Both the position numbers and the translations under genes were made by a program. A stretch of 64,000 bases of DNA, taken from the NCBI RefSeq assembly GCF_000512355.1, contig NZ_CP004006.1:487001-551000 (forward strand), written 5' to 3'. The notes beneath the pieces were generated by a model. The model saw only the letters and a program-made list of their open reading frames with translations, searched no databases and had not been told where the DNA came from. This DNA comes from Legionella oakridgensis ATCC 33761 = DSM 21215. GTDB taxonomy: Bacteria; Pseudomonadota; Gammaproteobacteria; Legionellales; Legionellaceae. Of the stretch, positions 30,419-39,279 are shown piece after piece. Each line of letters starts with the position of its first letter. Within the stretch, counting starts at the first letter, position 1.

Positions 30419-30545
30419 TATACCCACAGCAATTGGGTTTTCGGCAAGGCGCAAATGAACGAGGCGAAGGAGTGTACACACAGTACATGACTGAAGCCGA
30501 GCGAATTTGCAACATAGCCGAAAACTCAAGTGCGCAGAGTATATA
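30419..30545 (+). repeat. dispersed palindromic repeat element, copy B
   Basis: About 127 bp between ftsA and ftsZ, clearly homologous along its whole length to copy A at 19651. It shares CAGCAATTG, GGCGCAAATGAA, AGTGTACA, CAGTACATGACTGA, TTTGCAA and GCCGAAA in the same order. The ends TATACCC / GAGTATA and inner arms ATTGGGTTTTCGG / CCGAAAACTCAAG pair to form a long hairpin. It sits in the ftsA-ftsZ message, about 40 bases before the ftsZ start. Confidence 0.85.
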
Positions 30546-30582
30546 AGGCAGCGGATCAACTTGAACCACGAGAGGTATAGTA

Positions 30583-31755
30583 ATGTTTGAATTAATGGAA
30601 GGCCAGCAAGACAATGCCGTAATCAAAGTCGTTGGTGTTGGAGGTGGCGGTGGCAACGCCGTCGAACACATGGTTGTGGAAAACATAGATGGCGTGGAAT
30701 TCATCTGTGCTAATACGGATGCTCAGGCACTTAAAAATTCCAATGCTAAAATACATATTCAGTTAGGCGATCAATTGACCAAAGGATTAGGCGCTGGTGC
30801 TAATCCCCAAATTGGGCGTGAAGCCGCAGAAGAAGATCGGGATCGAATTAAAGAAGTGTTGCAAGGTGCCGATATGGTGTTTATTACCGCAGGGATGGGT
30901 GGTGGAACGGGCACCGGTGCTGCGCCTGTTTTTGCTGAGGTGGCGAAAGAGTTAAATATTCTCACGGTCGCCGTGGTTACCAAGCCATTTTCTTTTGAAG
31001 GCAAACAGCGTGCATTGGCCGCCGAGGAAGGCATTCGCCGTTTGGCTGAACATGTAGATTCGTTAATAACGATACCCAATAACAAATTGCTTAGTGTATT
31101 AGGTAAAAATATTAGTTTATTAAATGCTTTTAAAGCTGCAAATAATGTTTTGTTGGGTGCAGTTAAAGGCATTTCTGATCTGATTACTCGTCCTGGTTTG
31201 ATTAACGTGGATTTCGCCGATGTGCGTACCGTGATGTCGGAAATGGGAATGGCTATGATGGGAACAGGCAGCGCTAAAGGAGAACAACGAGCGCGTCAAG
31301 CTGCAGAAGCTGCAATTGCTTCACCATTGCTTGAGGACGTTAATTTCTCCGGAGCGCGTGGTATTTTAGTGAATATCACTGCTGGTTTGGACATGTCCAT
31401 TGGCGAATTCGAAGAGGTAGGCGATGTTGTCAAAGGGTTCATTTCTGATGATGCAACGGTTGTTGTTGGAACAGTCATTGACCCAGAGATGACTGAAGAA
31501 ATGCGTGTTACGGTAATTGTGACTGGATTGGGTGATGCAAGACAGCGTCAATCTCAGCAAAATGCTGCTGGAAGAGCCCGTTTAGTGGAAACGAGACGAG
31601 GTGACGGATCTTTGGATTACGAACAACTTGACCGACCTGCAGTTATCCGCAAGCAATCTGTTGCTGCCTCGGCTGCAAAGCCAGAGACTGAGGCTGTAGC
31701 GGATGTTGATTATCTGGATATCCCAGCGTTTCTGCGTCGGCAGGAAGAAGGTTAA
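30583..31755 (+). CDS. ftsZ: cell division protein FtsZ
   Basis: Tubulin-like GTPase that forms the division ring. The 390-residue protein has [13 protein letters not shown], the tubulin signature [13 protein letters not shown] (GTP binding), [15 protein letters not shown], and the T7-loop region. A Pro/Ala-rich linker leads to the conserved C-terminal peptide [12 protein letters not shown] that binds FtsA and ZipA. An AGAGG ribosome-binding site precedes the ATG. Unlike most of the cluster, it is separated from its upstream neighbour by 168 bases, which hold the repeat element, so it may have additional promoters. Confidence 0.98.
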   Translation: MFELMEGQQDNAVIKVVGVGGGGGNAVEHMVVENIDGVEFICANTDAQALKNSNAKIHIQLGDQLTKGLGAGANPQIGREAAEEDRDRIKEVLQGADMVFITAGMGGGTGTGAAPVFAEVAKELNILTVAVVTKPFSFEGKQRALAAEEGIRRLAEHVDSLITIPNNKLLSVLGKNISLLNAFKAANNVLLGAVKGISDLITRPGLINVDFADVRTVMSEMGMAMMGTGSAKGEQRARQAAEAAIASPLLEDVNFSGARGILVNITAGLDMSIGEFEEVGDVVKGFISDDATVVVGTVIDPEMTEEMRVTVIVTGLGDARQRQSQQNAAGRARLVETRRGDGSLDYEQLDRPAVIRKQSVAASAAKPETEAVADVDYLDIPAFLRRQEEG

Positions 31756-31759
31756 CGTA

Positions 31760-31784
31760 AAAACGGCCTGTAGGCCGTTTTTTC
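31760..31784 (+). terminator. rho-independent terminator of ftsZ
   Basis: AAACGGCCT and GGCCGTTT form a compact GC-rich stem with a very short loop, followed by a T run. This ends the division cluster transcript before lpxC. Confidence 0.88.
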
Positions 31785-32093
31785 ATTTAATTATAGAAAA
31801 CCTTATTGGGGGAGTGGCAAGGCAATATCATGCCATTTTGATTAACAAATGCTCTTATGATGTGGCTATAATTTTGTCATTTCCGCGCAGGCGGGAACCT
31901 ATTTTTATGATGAGTTGACATTGTTTGCAAGATGGATTTCTGCCTGCGCGAAAATGATACAAATAAGGTATAATGCAATCAAAGTATGGTTTTGCCCAGG
32001 GGGAAGTGAAAAAATTAGACTAATCAATAAATTGTTGATAAGATTCCGGGGGTTTTACGCGTGAAAAATGGTTAGCTTAAGGGTGAGCACTTA
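31785..32093 (+). other. non-coding region between ftsZ terminator and lpxC
   Basis: About 310 bases without a supportable gene. It contains an inverted-repeat element (31876-31960) and an AT-rich stretch before lpxC. One short open frame crosses it but has no recognisable sequence. The promoter of lpxC is presumably here; no convincing -35/-10 pair was identified. Confidence 0.6.
31876..31960 (+). repeat. inverted repeat of the CGCGCAGGCGGGAA type
   Basis: The left arm CATTTCCGCGCAGGCGGGAA (31879-31898) pairs, with a few mismatches, with the right arm TTTCTGCCTGCGCGAAAATG (31937-31956). Elements of this kind, with a central CGC(A/G)GGCGGGAA core, are scattered through many proteobacterial genomes as small non-coding hairpins. 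Confidence 0.75.
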
Positions 32094-33008
32094 ATGATAA
32101 AACAACGTACTCCTAAGAAGGTGATTCAAGCAACGGGTGTTGGCTTGCATTCGGGTGATAAAGTGCTTTTAACCTTACGTCCCGCGCCTATCAACACAGG
32201 GATTGTATTCAGGCGTACAGACCTTTCGCCGGCTGTTGAAATCCCAGCTTCTTATGAACATGTTTGTGATACCATGTTATGTACTTCCTTGCAGCATAAA
32301 GGTGTCAAAGTTGCTACAGTAGAGCATTTGCTTTCCGCTTTTGCAGGATTAGGCATTGATAATGCCTACGTTGATATTAATGCTCCTGAAATACCTATCA
32401 TGGATGGGAGCGCAGCTCCTTTTGTTTTCTTAATTCAATCTGCTGGCATCCGCGAGCAAAGTGCTGCCAAGCGCTTCATTCGTATTTTAAAGCCTATACG
32501 AATTGAAGAAAATGGCAAATATGTACAGTTCCTTCCATATAACGGTTACAAGGTTTCCTTTACGATTGATTTTGAGCATCCGGTTTTTAATGATAAACCA
32601 CAATCAGCCATTTTTGATTTTTCTACAACCTCCTATGTAAAAGAAGTTTGCCGTGCCAGAACATTTGGTTTTCTTTCTGATTATGAAAAATTACGAGAAA
32701 ATGATCTAGCTAAGGGCGGTAGTCTCGATAATGCCATCGTTGTTGATGATTATCGCGTGCTTAACGAAGATGGTTTGCGTTTTGATGATGAGTTTGTAAA
32801 ACATAAAGTGCTGGATGCAATTGGCGATTTATATCTCTTGGGCTCAGGCTTGATTGGGGCGTTTGAGGGTTATAAGTCTGGGCATGAGTTAAATAACAAA
32901 TTGCTTAGAGCATTGATGGCTCGTCAGGATGCATGGGAATACACTTATTTTGACATAGAAAATTATCAGCCTTCAATTCAAACAGGCTTGATACCATTAG
33001 AAGCTTAG
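32094..33008 (+). CDS. lpxC: UDP-3-O-acyl-N-acetylglucosamine deacetylase
   Basis: Zinc-dependent deacetylase catalysing the committed step of lipid A synthesis. The 304 residues match the family. Zinc ligands are visible as the His in [12 protein letters not shown] and the His/Asp pair in [15 protein letters not shown]; the catalytic region includes [13 protein letters not shown], and [13 protein letters not shown] carries the conserved catalytic His. The sequence begins [20 protein letters not shown], standard for LpxC. It follows ftsZ in the same orientation, as in E. coli, but behind a terminator. Confidence 0.97.
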   Translation: MIKQRTPKKVIQATGVGLHSGDKVLLTLRPAPINTGIVFRRTDLSPAVEIPASYEHVCDTMLCTSLQHKGVKVATVEHLLSAFAGLGIDNAYVDINAPEIPIMDGSAAPFVFLIQSAGIREQSAAKRFIRILKPIRIEENGKYVQFLPYNGYKVSFTIDFEHPVFNDKPQSAIFDFSTTSYVKEVCRARTFGFLSDYEKLRENDLAKGGSLDNAIVVDDYRVLNEDGLRFDDEFVKHKVLDAIGDLYLLGSGLIGAFEGYKSGHELNNKLLRALMARQDAWEYTYFDIENYQPSIQTGLIPLEA

Positions 33009-33442
33009 TCATTCCTATCAGAACCACCACAGGAAGCTAGATGATAAAGAGCTTCTTTCAATGGGGTGTAGTGGCATTGATTTGCAGTTGTAACGATTGA
33101 ATTTCGTGCTATATCAGACAGAAATGGTGGATTTGTTTTTTTTAGCGGCGCATTAAATTGTTCTACTTCTATTGTAATTTTAATGGAAGTCAGCTGATAA
33201 ATATGGGCTTCTGTCCTTAATTTATTGCGAATTTCTGGCAAGCTATATCTAAGTTGCGATGCTAGTGCAGAATTTTTGACCAATAATACAAGACATCCTT
33301 TATTGAAACTTCCGACCTGGCAGTATTCACGGAATGTTTCGGGAAGGTAGGTAGATACAATTTTGTTCATCTCATCCAATTGTATGACACGCTGGCATAG
33401 GGTCTCCAACTGGGCATTTAAACAAGAATTGATGCGGCGCAT
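33005..33442 (-). CDS. dciA: DciA-like (DUF721) replicative helicase loader
   Basis: DUF721/DciA proteins replace DnaC in most bacteria and interact with the DnaB helicase. The 145-residue protein has the compact KH-like module: a Leu-rich start, then [33 protein letters not shown], which matches the family's 'adding up' block of hydrophobic strands followed by the SQL.....EI..KL helix. The Asn/Cys-rich C-terminal part is variable. It is convergent with lpxC, with which DUF721 genes often sit (commonly followed by secA, which is absent here). Assignment rests on the core block and context. Confidence 0.75.
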   Translation of the reverse strand: MRRINSCLNAQLETLCQRVIQLDEMNKIVSTYLPETFREYCQVGSFNKGCLVLLVKNSALASQLRYSLPEIRNKLRTEAHIYQLTSIKITIEVEQFNAPLKKTNPPFLSDIARNSIVTTANQCHYTPLKEALYHLASCGGSDRND

Positions 33443-33536
33443 GCTGGTTCCTCTCTTTAGAATAGCAAAATTAATCTGCCTGCAATATTATATAAATCGT
33501 GGCTAAAATTTATAGTAGAGTATTTAAGGATCATCG

Positions 33537-33959
33537 ATGACAAATAATAACATCGTATACCAGGCGCGTCTGCATTGGATTCTTTTTTTCTGGCCATTGG
33601 CATTGCTTTGTTTGGCAGTGTATGCTGCTATTAATTACCCTATCTTGTATCCTGTCCCCTATTTTCTAGTCTTTATTGCATTGGCTTGGTTGATTATGAT
33701 TTGGGTGACCTACCAGTTTTCCTCGTTGACTATTAAAAACAAGCAAGTGATTTTATGTACAGGTTTTTTGGTTCGCCAAACGATGGATATTCCTTTATCT
33801 AAAATTGAAAGCATTGATATTCGACAATCCATATTTGGCAGCATCCTGCGATATGGTTCTTTAGTCATTACCGGCACAGGCGGCAGCCGGCAAATTATCA
33901 CCTACCTTAATAAACCACTGACCTGTCGACGCTATATTGAACAGTTAATGCATGAATGA
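33537..33959 (+). CDS. bacterial PH-domain (bPH2/YdbS-like) membrane protein
   Basis: A 140-residue protein with two closely spaced membrane segments at the N-terminus (about residues 14-32 and 38-58) followed by a DUF304/bPH2 domain: YQFSSLTIKNKQVILCTGFL, then RQTMDIPLSKIESIDIRQSI and GSLVITGTGGSRQIITYL. These proteins are membrane-bound with a pleckstrin-like module of unknown ligand. An AAGGATC motif precedes the ATG. The last codons overlap the following kinase-like gene by eight bases, so the two are probably translated together. Confidence 0.75.
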   Translation: MTNNNIVYQARLHWILFFWPLALLCLAVYAAINYPILYPVPYFLVFIALAWLIMIWVTYQFSSLTIKNKQVILCTGFLVRQTMDIPLSKIESIDIRQSIFGSILRYGSLVITGTGGSRQIITYLNKPLTCRRYIEQLMHE

Positions 33960-34887
33960 CGTTTTAACTTCTTTCAATGCTGATGAGTTAAGCAAGCTTT
34001 GCAAGACATTGTTTCACCAAACGAGTATTGCAATCATCCCCCTTAACCATACCGGAATTCATAATATCTGGCTTGTCAAATTGCAGGACAAAAGTGTCTG
34101 GATCAGTAAACAAATAAAATCTGGGAGCTGGCTCGGAGCCCTGTCTAGCGATGCCATAGAATTTAATGAAATCATTGCTTCTATGGTGGCAGATAAGCTT
34201 GGCATCACTCTGCCTGCACATCAATGGATGAATAATCAGTATCTTGTCCCAAATTGCAGAGAAAGGCTTTTGTTTATTCCTTATTGCAAAGGACGGTCAT
34301 TAAGTAGCTGGACTGGCAGGCAAAGCTTTTTGTTAGGAGTTCTCTTAGCGGCCATGCATCAATTGCCATTACCGACAACCCAGGCAAAGCCTTTTCCTGA
34401 GATAAAAATGATAACAGCAAACACTACGGATTTTCTAAATGATAAAATCCAGCAATGTAATGAAAACCGTTTGCATGCATTGTCGGATTGGGTGACCAGT
34501 CATCGGGACATTTATCCTGCTAATGTAATATGGCAAAATAAAGATACTCCTTTTCTGATTGATTGGGAAAGTACAGGCCTCATTCATCCTTTTGTTGAGC
34601 TAATTGGTGTGGCTGTCAATGCTGCAGGACTCATTACAGGACAATTTAATAGAAAACGTTTTGAGGCTGTCCTGATGGGCTATAAACAGCAGGCAGGAAA
34701 ACTGCCTCGGGCAGACGATCTTTTATGGGCCTTGTGCTATCACAGTTGGCTGTTATGGCTTAGTTTTAATTGGCAACAAGGGCAGGAAACAGAAGTACAA
34801 AAAACGCTCTTTGCCTTGCAACAACTGTCTGAGTATATGCCCAGCATGCAAAAAATATATATTAAACTGTGTAAACATACTGCTTAA
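33952..34887 (+). CDS. APH/choline-kinase-like phosphotransferase
   Basis: A 311-residue protein of the aminoglycoside phosphotransferase fold, which includes antibiotic, choline and homoserine kinases. The Brenner motif is HRDIYPANVIW (His184, Asp186 as catalytic base, Asn191) and the metal-binding motif is LIDWEST (Asp204, Glu206). The N-lobe is weakly conserved but HNIWLVKLQDKSVWISKQIK has the pattern of a nucleotide-binding strand with lysine. The substrate cannot be read from sequence. Overlap with the PH-domain gene is unusual for resistance enzymes and favours a housekeeping small-molecule kinase. Confidence 0.7.
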   Translation: MNDVLTSFNADELSKLCKTLFHQTSIAIIPLNHTGIHNIWLVKLQDKSVWISKQIKSGSWLGALSSDAIEFNEIIASMVADKLGITLPAHQWMNNQYLVPNCRERLLFIPYCKGRSLSSWTGRQSFLLGVLLAAMHQLPLPTTQAKPFPEIKMITANTTDFLNDKIQQCNENRLHALSDWVTSHRDIYPANVIWQNKDTPFLIDWESTGLIHPFVELIGVAVNAAGLITGQFNRKRFEAVLMGYKQQAGKLPRADDLLWALCYHSWLLWLSFNWQQGQETEVQKTLFALQQLSEYMPSMQKIYIKLCKHTA

Positions 34888-34959
34888 AAACTCTCACCGT
34901 TCTTTACAACGCGGGGCCTACTGCTCTGTGCTATAGTTTAAAAGAGGTTTAGCAACCCT

Positions 34960-34988
34960 ACTCGGTATAACAGGATGTTATACCGAGT
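34960..34988 (+). promoter_or_regulatory. perfect 12-bp palindrome upstream of aconitase
   Basis: ACTCGGTATAAC (34960-34971) and GTTATACCGAGT (34977-34988) pair exactly around a 5-base AGGAT loop. It ends 35 bases before the aconitase start and is not followed by a T run. It could be an operator, a 5'-UTR hairpin, or a terminator for the gene upstream. Confidence 0.5.
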
Positions 34989-35023
34989 GTATGATAGGCA
35001 AATATCACAAGGAAGTATCAGTC

Positions 35024-36949
35024 ATGAATGTTACCCAAAAAATCATTAAATCTCATCTCTTATCTGGTGAAATGAAGGCAGAAGAAGAAATTGCCTTGAA
35101 AATAGATCAGACGCTTTGTCAGGATGCCACGGGAACGTTAGTCATGCTTGAATTGGAAGCCATGGAGCTGGAACGTACTAAGGCTGACATTTCTGTACAG
35201 TACGTCGATCATAATCTAATTCAGGAAGATAATAAAAATCCCGATGATCATTTGTTTCTTGAGAGTGCCGCCAAACGTTTCGGTTTATATTTTAGCCGTC
35301 CCGGGAATGGCATTAGCCATGTGATCCATATGCAATATTTTGGAAAACCAGGAAAAACGTTGACTGGTTCAGACAGCCATACATGTGCAGCGGGCTCTTT
35401 AGGGATGGTTGCCATTGGCTCAGGTGGACTGGAAGTGGCTATGGCTATTGCTGGATATCCGTTGTATATAAAAATGCCAAAAGTGTTGGGCGTAAAATTA
35501 ACGGGTGCTCTACCTCCGTGGGTCAGTGCGAAAGATGTCGTTTTAGAAATGCTACGTCGATATGATGTAAAAGGTTGCGTAGGGTATATTGTTGAATATT
35601 ATGGTGAGGGTTTAAAGAATTTAAGCACGATGGACAGGCACGTTATTGCCAATATGGGACAAGAGCTGGGTGCTACCACGACGGTATTTCCTTCCGATGA
35701 GATAACGCGAGAATTTTTAAAAAGTCAGGGACGAGAGCAAGACTGGATTGAGTTGAAGGCTGATAAAAATGCAACTTACGATAAAGGCGAAGACATTGAT
35801 TTATCATCCCTTGAACCATTAATCGCGAAACCCAGTAGTCCAGGAAACGTTGTACCGGTTTCGGAAATTGCAGGGGAAGAAATTTATCAGGCTTATATTG
35901 GTTCGTCGGCTAATCCGGGATACCGTGATTTTGCAATTGCTGCAGAAATAATGAAAGGACGAACAGTAAGCCCTGGCGTTTCATTGGATATTAACCCAAG
36001 TTCAAGAACCATTTTAGAAGAATTGGTACGAGATGGACATCTAGGTCATCTCATTCATGCCGGTGCAAGAATTCATCAGGCCGGTTGTAATGGATGTATT
36101 GGCATGGGGCAGGCTCCTGCAACGGATAAAAACAGTTTGCGTACGGTACCTCGCAATTTCCCTGGACGTTCTGGCACAAAAGAAGATAAAGTATTTCTGT
36201 GCAGCCCAGAAACAGCAACGGCCTCGGCTTTGAAAGGCGTTATCACCGACCCAAGAACGCTGGATTTTGATTATCCGCAAGTACATTTGCCTGAAAAAAG
36301 AATTTTAAATCGTCCTTCTATTGCCTCACCTTTGCCGCCAGAGCAGGCAAAACAAGTTACCTTAATCAAAGGGCCTAATATCGTTTCCTTACCTGAATTA
36401 AGTGCTTTGCCGGAACAATTTAAATTACCGGTCTTACTTAAAGTGGGTGATAATGTTAGTACCGATGAAATTTCTCCAGCCGGTGCAAAAATATTACCTT
36501 TTCGCAGCAACATTCCCAAGATCAGTGAATTTACCTATACTCGCATAGATGAAGAATATCCTGCGCGGGCAAAACAAGGGAAAGGAGGACATGTAATCAT
36601 TGGTGGTGAAAATTATGGGCAAGGCTCAAGCCGAGAACATGCTGCCTTGGCACCAAGGTATCTTGGGTTACGTCTGGTGATTGCTAAAAGTTTTGCCAGA
36701 ATTCACTGGCAGAATTTAATTAACTTTGGCATTTTGCCTTTAGTGTTTGAGAACTCAAAAGATTATGATGATATTGAAATGAATGATATCGTTGAATTAG
36801 ACCATTTGCCGGATATCCTCAATAAACAGGTTTTCACCATAACGATTCATGATAAGAAAATTCGGGTAAAACAAAATTTGTCTAAACGGCAAAAAGACAT
36901 TATAACGTTGGGCGGATTAATTAATTGGATTAAAAAAAATCCAGCATGA
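35024..36949 (+). CDS. aconitate hydratase, short (mitochondrial-like) form
   Basis: TCA-cycle enzyme converting citrate to isocitrate with a [4Fe-4S] cluster. The ATG at 35024 follows a GGAAG ribosome-binding site; an upstream in-frame ATG at 34991 lacks one. Cluster ligands are Cys121 (SDSHTCAAGS) and Cys355/Cys358 (QAGCNGCIGMG). The C-terminal swivel domain has GDNVSTDEISPAG, ENYGQGSSREHAAL (substrate-binding Ser/Arg) and SFARIHWQNLINFGILPL. At 641 residues it is far shorter than AcnA or AcnB (about 870-890) and belongs to the compact aconitase branch. It is preceded by a perfect palindrome. Confidence 0.92.
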   Translation: MNVTQKIIKSHLLSGEMKAEEEIALKIDQTLCQDATGTLVMLELEAMELERTKADISVQYVDHNLIQEDNKNPDDHLFLESAAKRFGLYFSRPGNGISHVIHMQYFGKPGKTLTGSDSHTCAAGSLGMVAIGSGGLEVAMAIAGYPLYIKMPKVLGVKLTGALPPWVSAKDVVLEMLRRYDVKGCVGYIVEYYGEGLKNLSTMDRHVIANMGQELGATTTVFPSDEITREFLKSQGREQDWIELKADKNATYDKGEDIDLSSLEPLIAKPSSPGNVVPVSEIAGEEIYQAYIGSSANPGYRDFAIAAEIMKGRTVSPGVSLDINPSSRTILEELVRDGHLGHLIHAGARIHQAGCNGCIGMGQAPATDKNSLRTVPRNFPGRSGTKEDKVFLCSPETATASALKGVITDPRTLDFDYPQVHLPEKRILNRPSIASPLPPEQAKQVTLIKGPNIVSLPELSALPEQFKLPVLLKVGDNVSTDEISPAGAKILPFRSNIPKISEFTYTRIDEEYPARAKQGKGGHVIIGGENYGQGSSREHAALAPRYLGLRLVIAKSFARIHWQNLINFGILPLVFENSKDYDDIEMNDIVELDHLPDILNKQVFTITIHDKKIRVKQNLSKRQKDIITLGGLINWIKKNPA

Positions 36950-36975
36950 AGAAAGGAATGCCTGAATTTTTTCTA

Positions 36976-39105
36976 TTAAAATGAATAGGCTAATACTTCA
37001 AATTTTTCAGCTGGCAATGGCTTGCTGAAGAAAAATCCTTGTCCTAAATAGCATTTTTTAGCAATTAAATAATTTAGTTGCGCTTGCGTCTCGATCCCTT
37101 CAGCAATGACATTCATATCTAACTCATGAGCCAGTTTTATAATAGTATCGATGATGATGACTTTATCTCGTTCATTTTGGATTTCTGAAATAAAATACTT
37201 ATCGATTTTTATCGTATGAATAGGAAGTGATTTCAGGCGACTTAGAGAGGAATAACCCTTACCAAAGTCATCAATTGCAATATTAATGCCCAGTTTGTCT
37301 ATGAATTTTAATCCTTCTGTTACTGTATCATTATTTTTTATTAGGAGGCTTTCAGTCACTTCAAGTTCAAGGTATTTGGCAGGATAGTCATACTTTTTCA
37401 AGACGTCACTGAGATTGTTAAAAAAAGCCCGATGTTCAAATTGGATAGGAGAAACATTGATTGAGAAAGATAATTGTTTTTTATATTTTTCTGACCATTG
37501 TTTTGTTTGCTCGCATACTTTATTTAAAAGCCATTGACCTATATCAATGATTAATCCCGAATTTTCTGCGACTGGAATAAATTCATCCGGTGAAATAATT
37601 CCCAAGGTTTTATTATGCCAACGCAATAGAACTTCTGCTCCAACGATGTTTCTCGTGAGCAAGTTGAATTTGGGTTGATAATGTACTGTTAATTCATCGT
37701 TTTTAATGCTTCCCGTAAATAGGATTCAAGTTCGGCTTCGCGGCGATGGAGAAAATGTATTTTTTTGTATAAAAACTATACGACTGTTTCCCTGATTTCT
37801 TAGCATGCTGCATAGCAATGTCTGCGTGCTTTAACAAATCTTCTGTATTTTTTCCATCCATCGGGTAAATCGCGATGCCAATGCTTGCTGTAGCCATTAA
37901 TAATTGATTGCCAAAACGGTAAGGTATGTTCAATTGGTTTAACATTCTTGTGGCAATTTTTTTTGCCGAGGATATTGATGCTATTTTTGTTACAATTAGA
38001 GCAAACTCATCGCTGCCAATTCGAGATAAAATGTCTTCCTTTCTTGTTAATAAAGACAGATTTTCTGAAAATTGTTTAAGTAAATGATCTCCTTCAACAT
38101 GACCAAGGGTGTCATTAATCAACTTAAAATTATCGATATCTATAATAAATAAGGCAAATAAGGAGTTTTCTTTGGTATTGTTTGTGATGGTCTTCTTTAA
38201 TAAAATTTCAAATCCATGACGATTATGCAAGTTTGTCAAAGGGTCATGGGTAGTTATGTAGTCCAGTTTTCCCTGATTTATTTTTAATAAACCCTGGGTT
38301 TTTAGATAGGAATTATAAGAAAAAATATAGTTGATGATTAAACAAGTAAATGGAATGAAATATACAATAATTTTAAGAAAATAAGCGATATTATAAGCAC
38401 CGTTATAATAGGTGGTTGATAATGCTATTAAATAGATTGCCGCCACTATTTGGGTGACCGCCATATAAAAAACGCAATTTGTCAGAATGGATGGGTATTT
38501 TTTATAAAGAAAAGGATAAATAAAGAGCGCAATAACCAGATAAATAATCAAATAAGTAACGTCATAATATCTGGATAATAAAGTGTATTCTTGCCATAAG
38601 TGCACGACAGGCATCTTCGTTGCCGCATAATAGATCAATGAAAATGCGATAACTAATAATAAAAGAGCGGCGAGGGGAATCATAAAAATTCGAATAGGGT
38701 TTTTCCTTTATGAGTTAAAATTAAAATAAGCCCAATCATGAGGACAAGACCACTGATAGAATTGGCAACGGTCCAGATCAATGCATTTAAATTTTTATTA
38801 ATTAGGACGGGATAAAGTTCCTTCATCATAACCGTTTGTAATAATTCAAACAGTCCAGAAAACAAAACAGCCATGCCGATAATTAAGGCGATAGAATCGC
38901 GAGTCAGGCGATATTGAGTTAACGCAAGCAACACCGTAATAATAGATAGGGAAATGGCAGTCCACTGCAGTAGCATTTGCCATAGATAGCGATGCACTCT
39001 TGCTTCCAGTATTGAAATGTCCAGGGTGATATGCGTAGGCATTTCATTCATAACGGCGTTAAAGTCTACAGTGAAATAATTTAAGGCAATAATTGGAAGA
39101 CCCAT
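36976..39105 (-). CDS. multi-pass membrane GGDEF-EAL protein, three frameshifts
   Basis: Three frames on one strand read as a single c-di-GMP protein once one base is added to each of three runs: A5 at 38684-38688 (plus strand), T7 at 37760-37766 and T5 at 37700-37704. The repaired protein has about 710 residues. The N-terminal half is membrane-embedded with a periplasmic-looking loop and about eight segments. The cyclase domain carries RIGSDEFALIV (GSDEF in place of GGDEF). The phosphodiesterase domain is intact in its key motifs: VGAEVLLRW (the EAL-like EVL), DDFGKGYSSL and IAEGIET. This points to an active phosphodiesterase, with cyclase activity uncertain. The start is tentative; the frame is open for some 16 codons upstream of the ATG at 39105, which lacks a ribosome-binding site. 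Confidence 0.8.
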
Positions 39106-39279
39106 GATGAAGATGAGTAAAAAACGAATGCTAATGGGATTCGTCTTAAAGTGTTTTCATCTTTGATGAATGCTTTGTTCATCTATATCCAGTAATATCA
39201 GTTACTTTAATTCTTGCTCTATAATGAGTATAGGTCTTGTGCGGATAAACGCAGAATACAAGGATTGTAATACAGGGAT

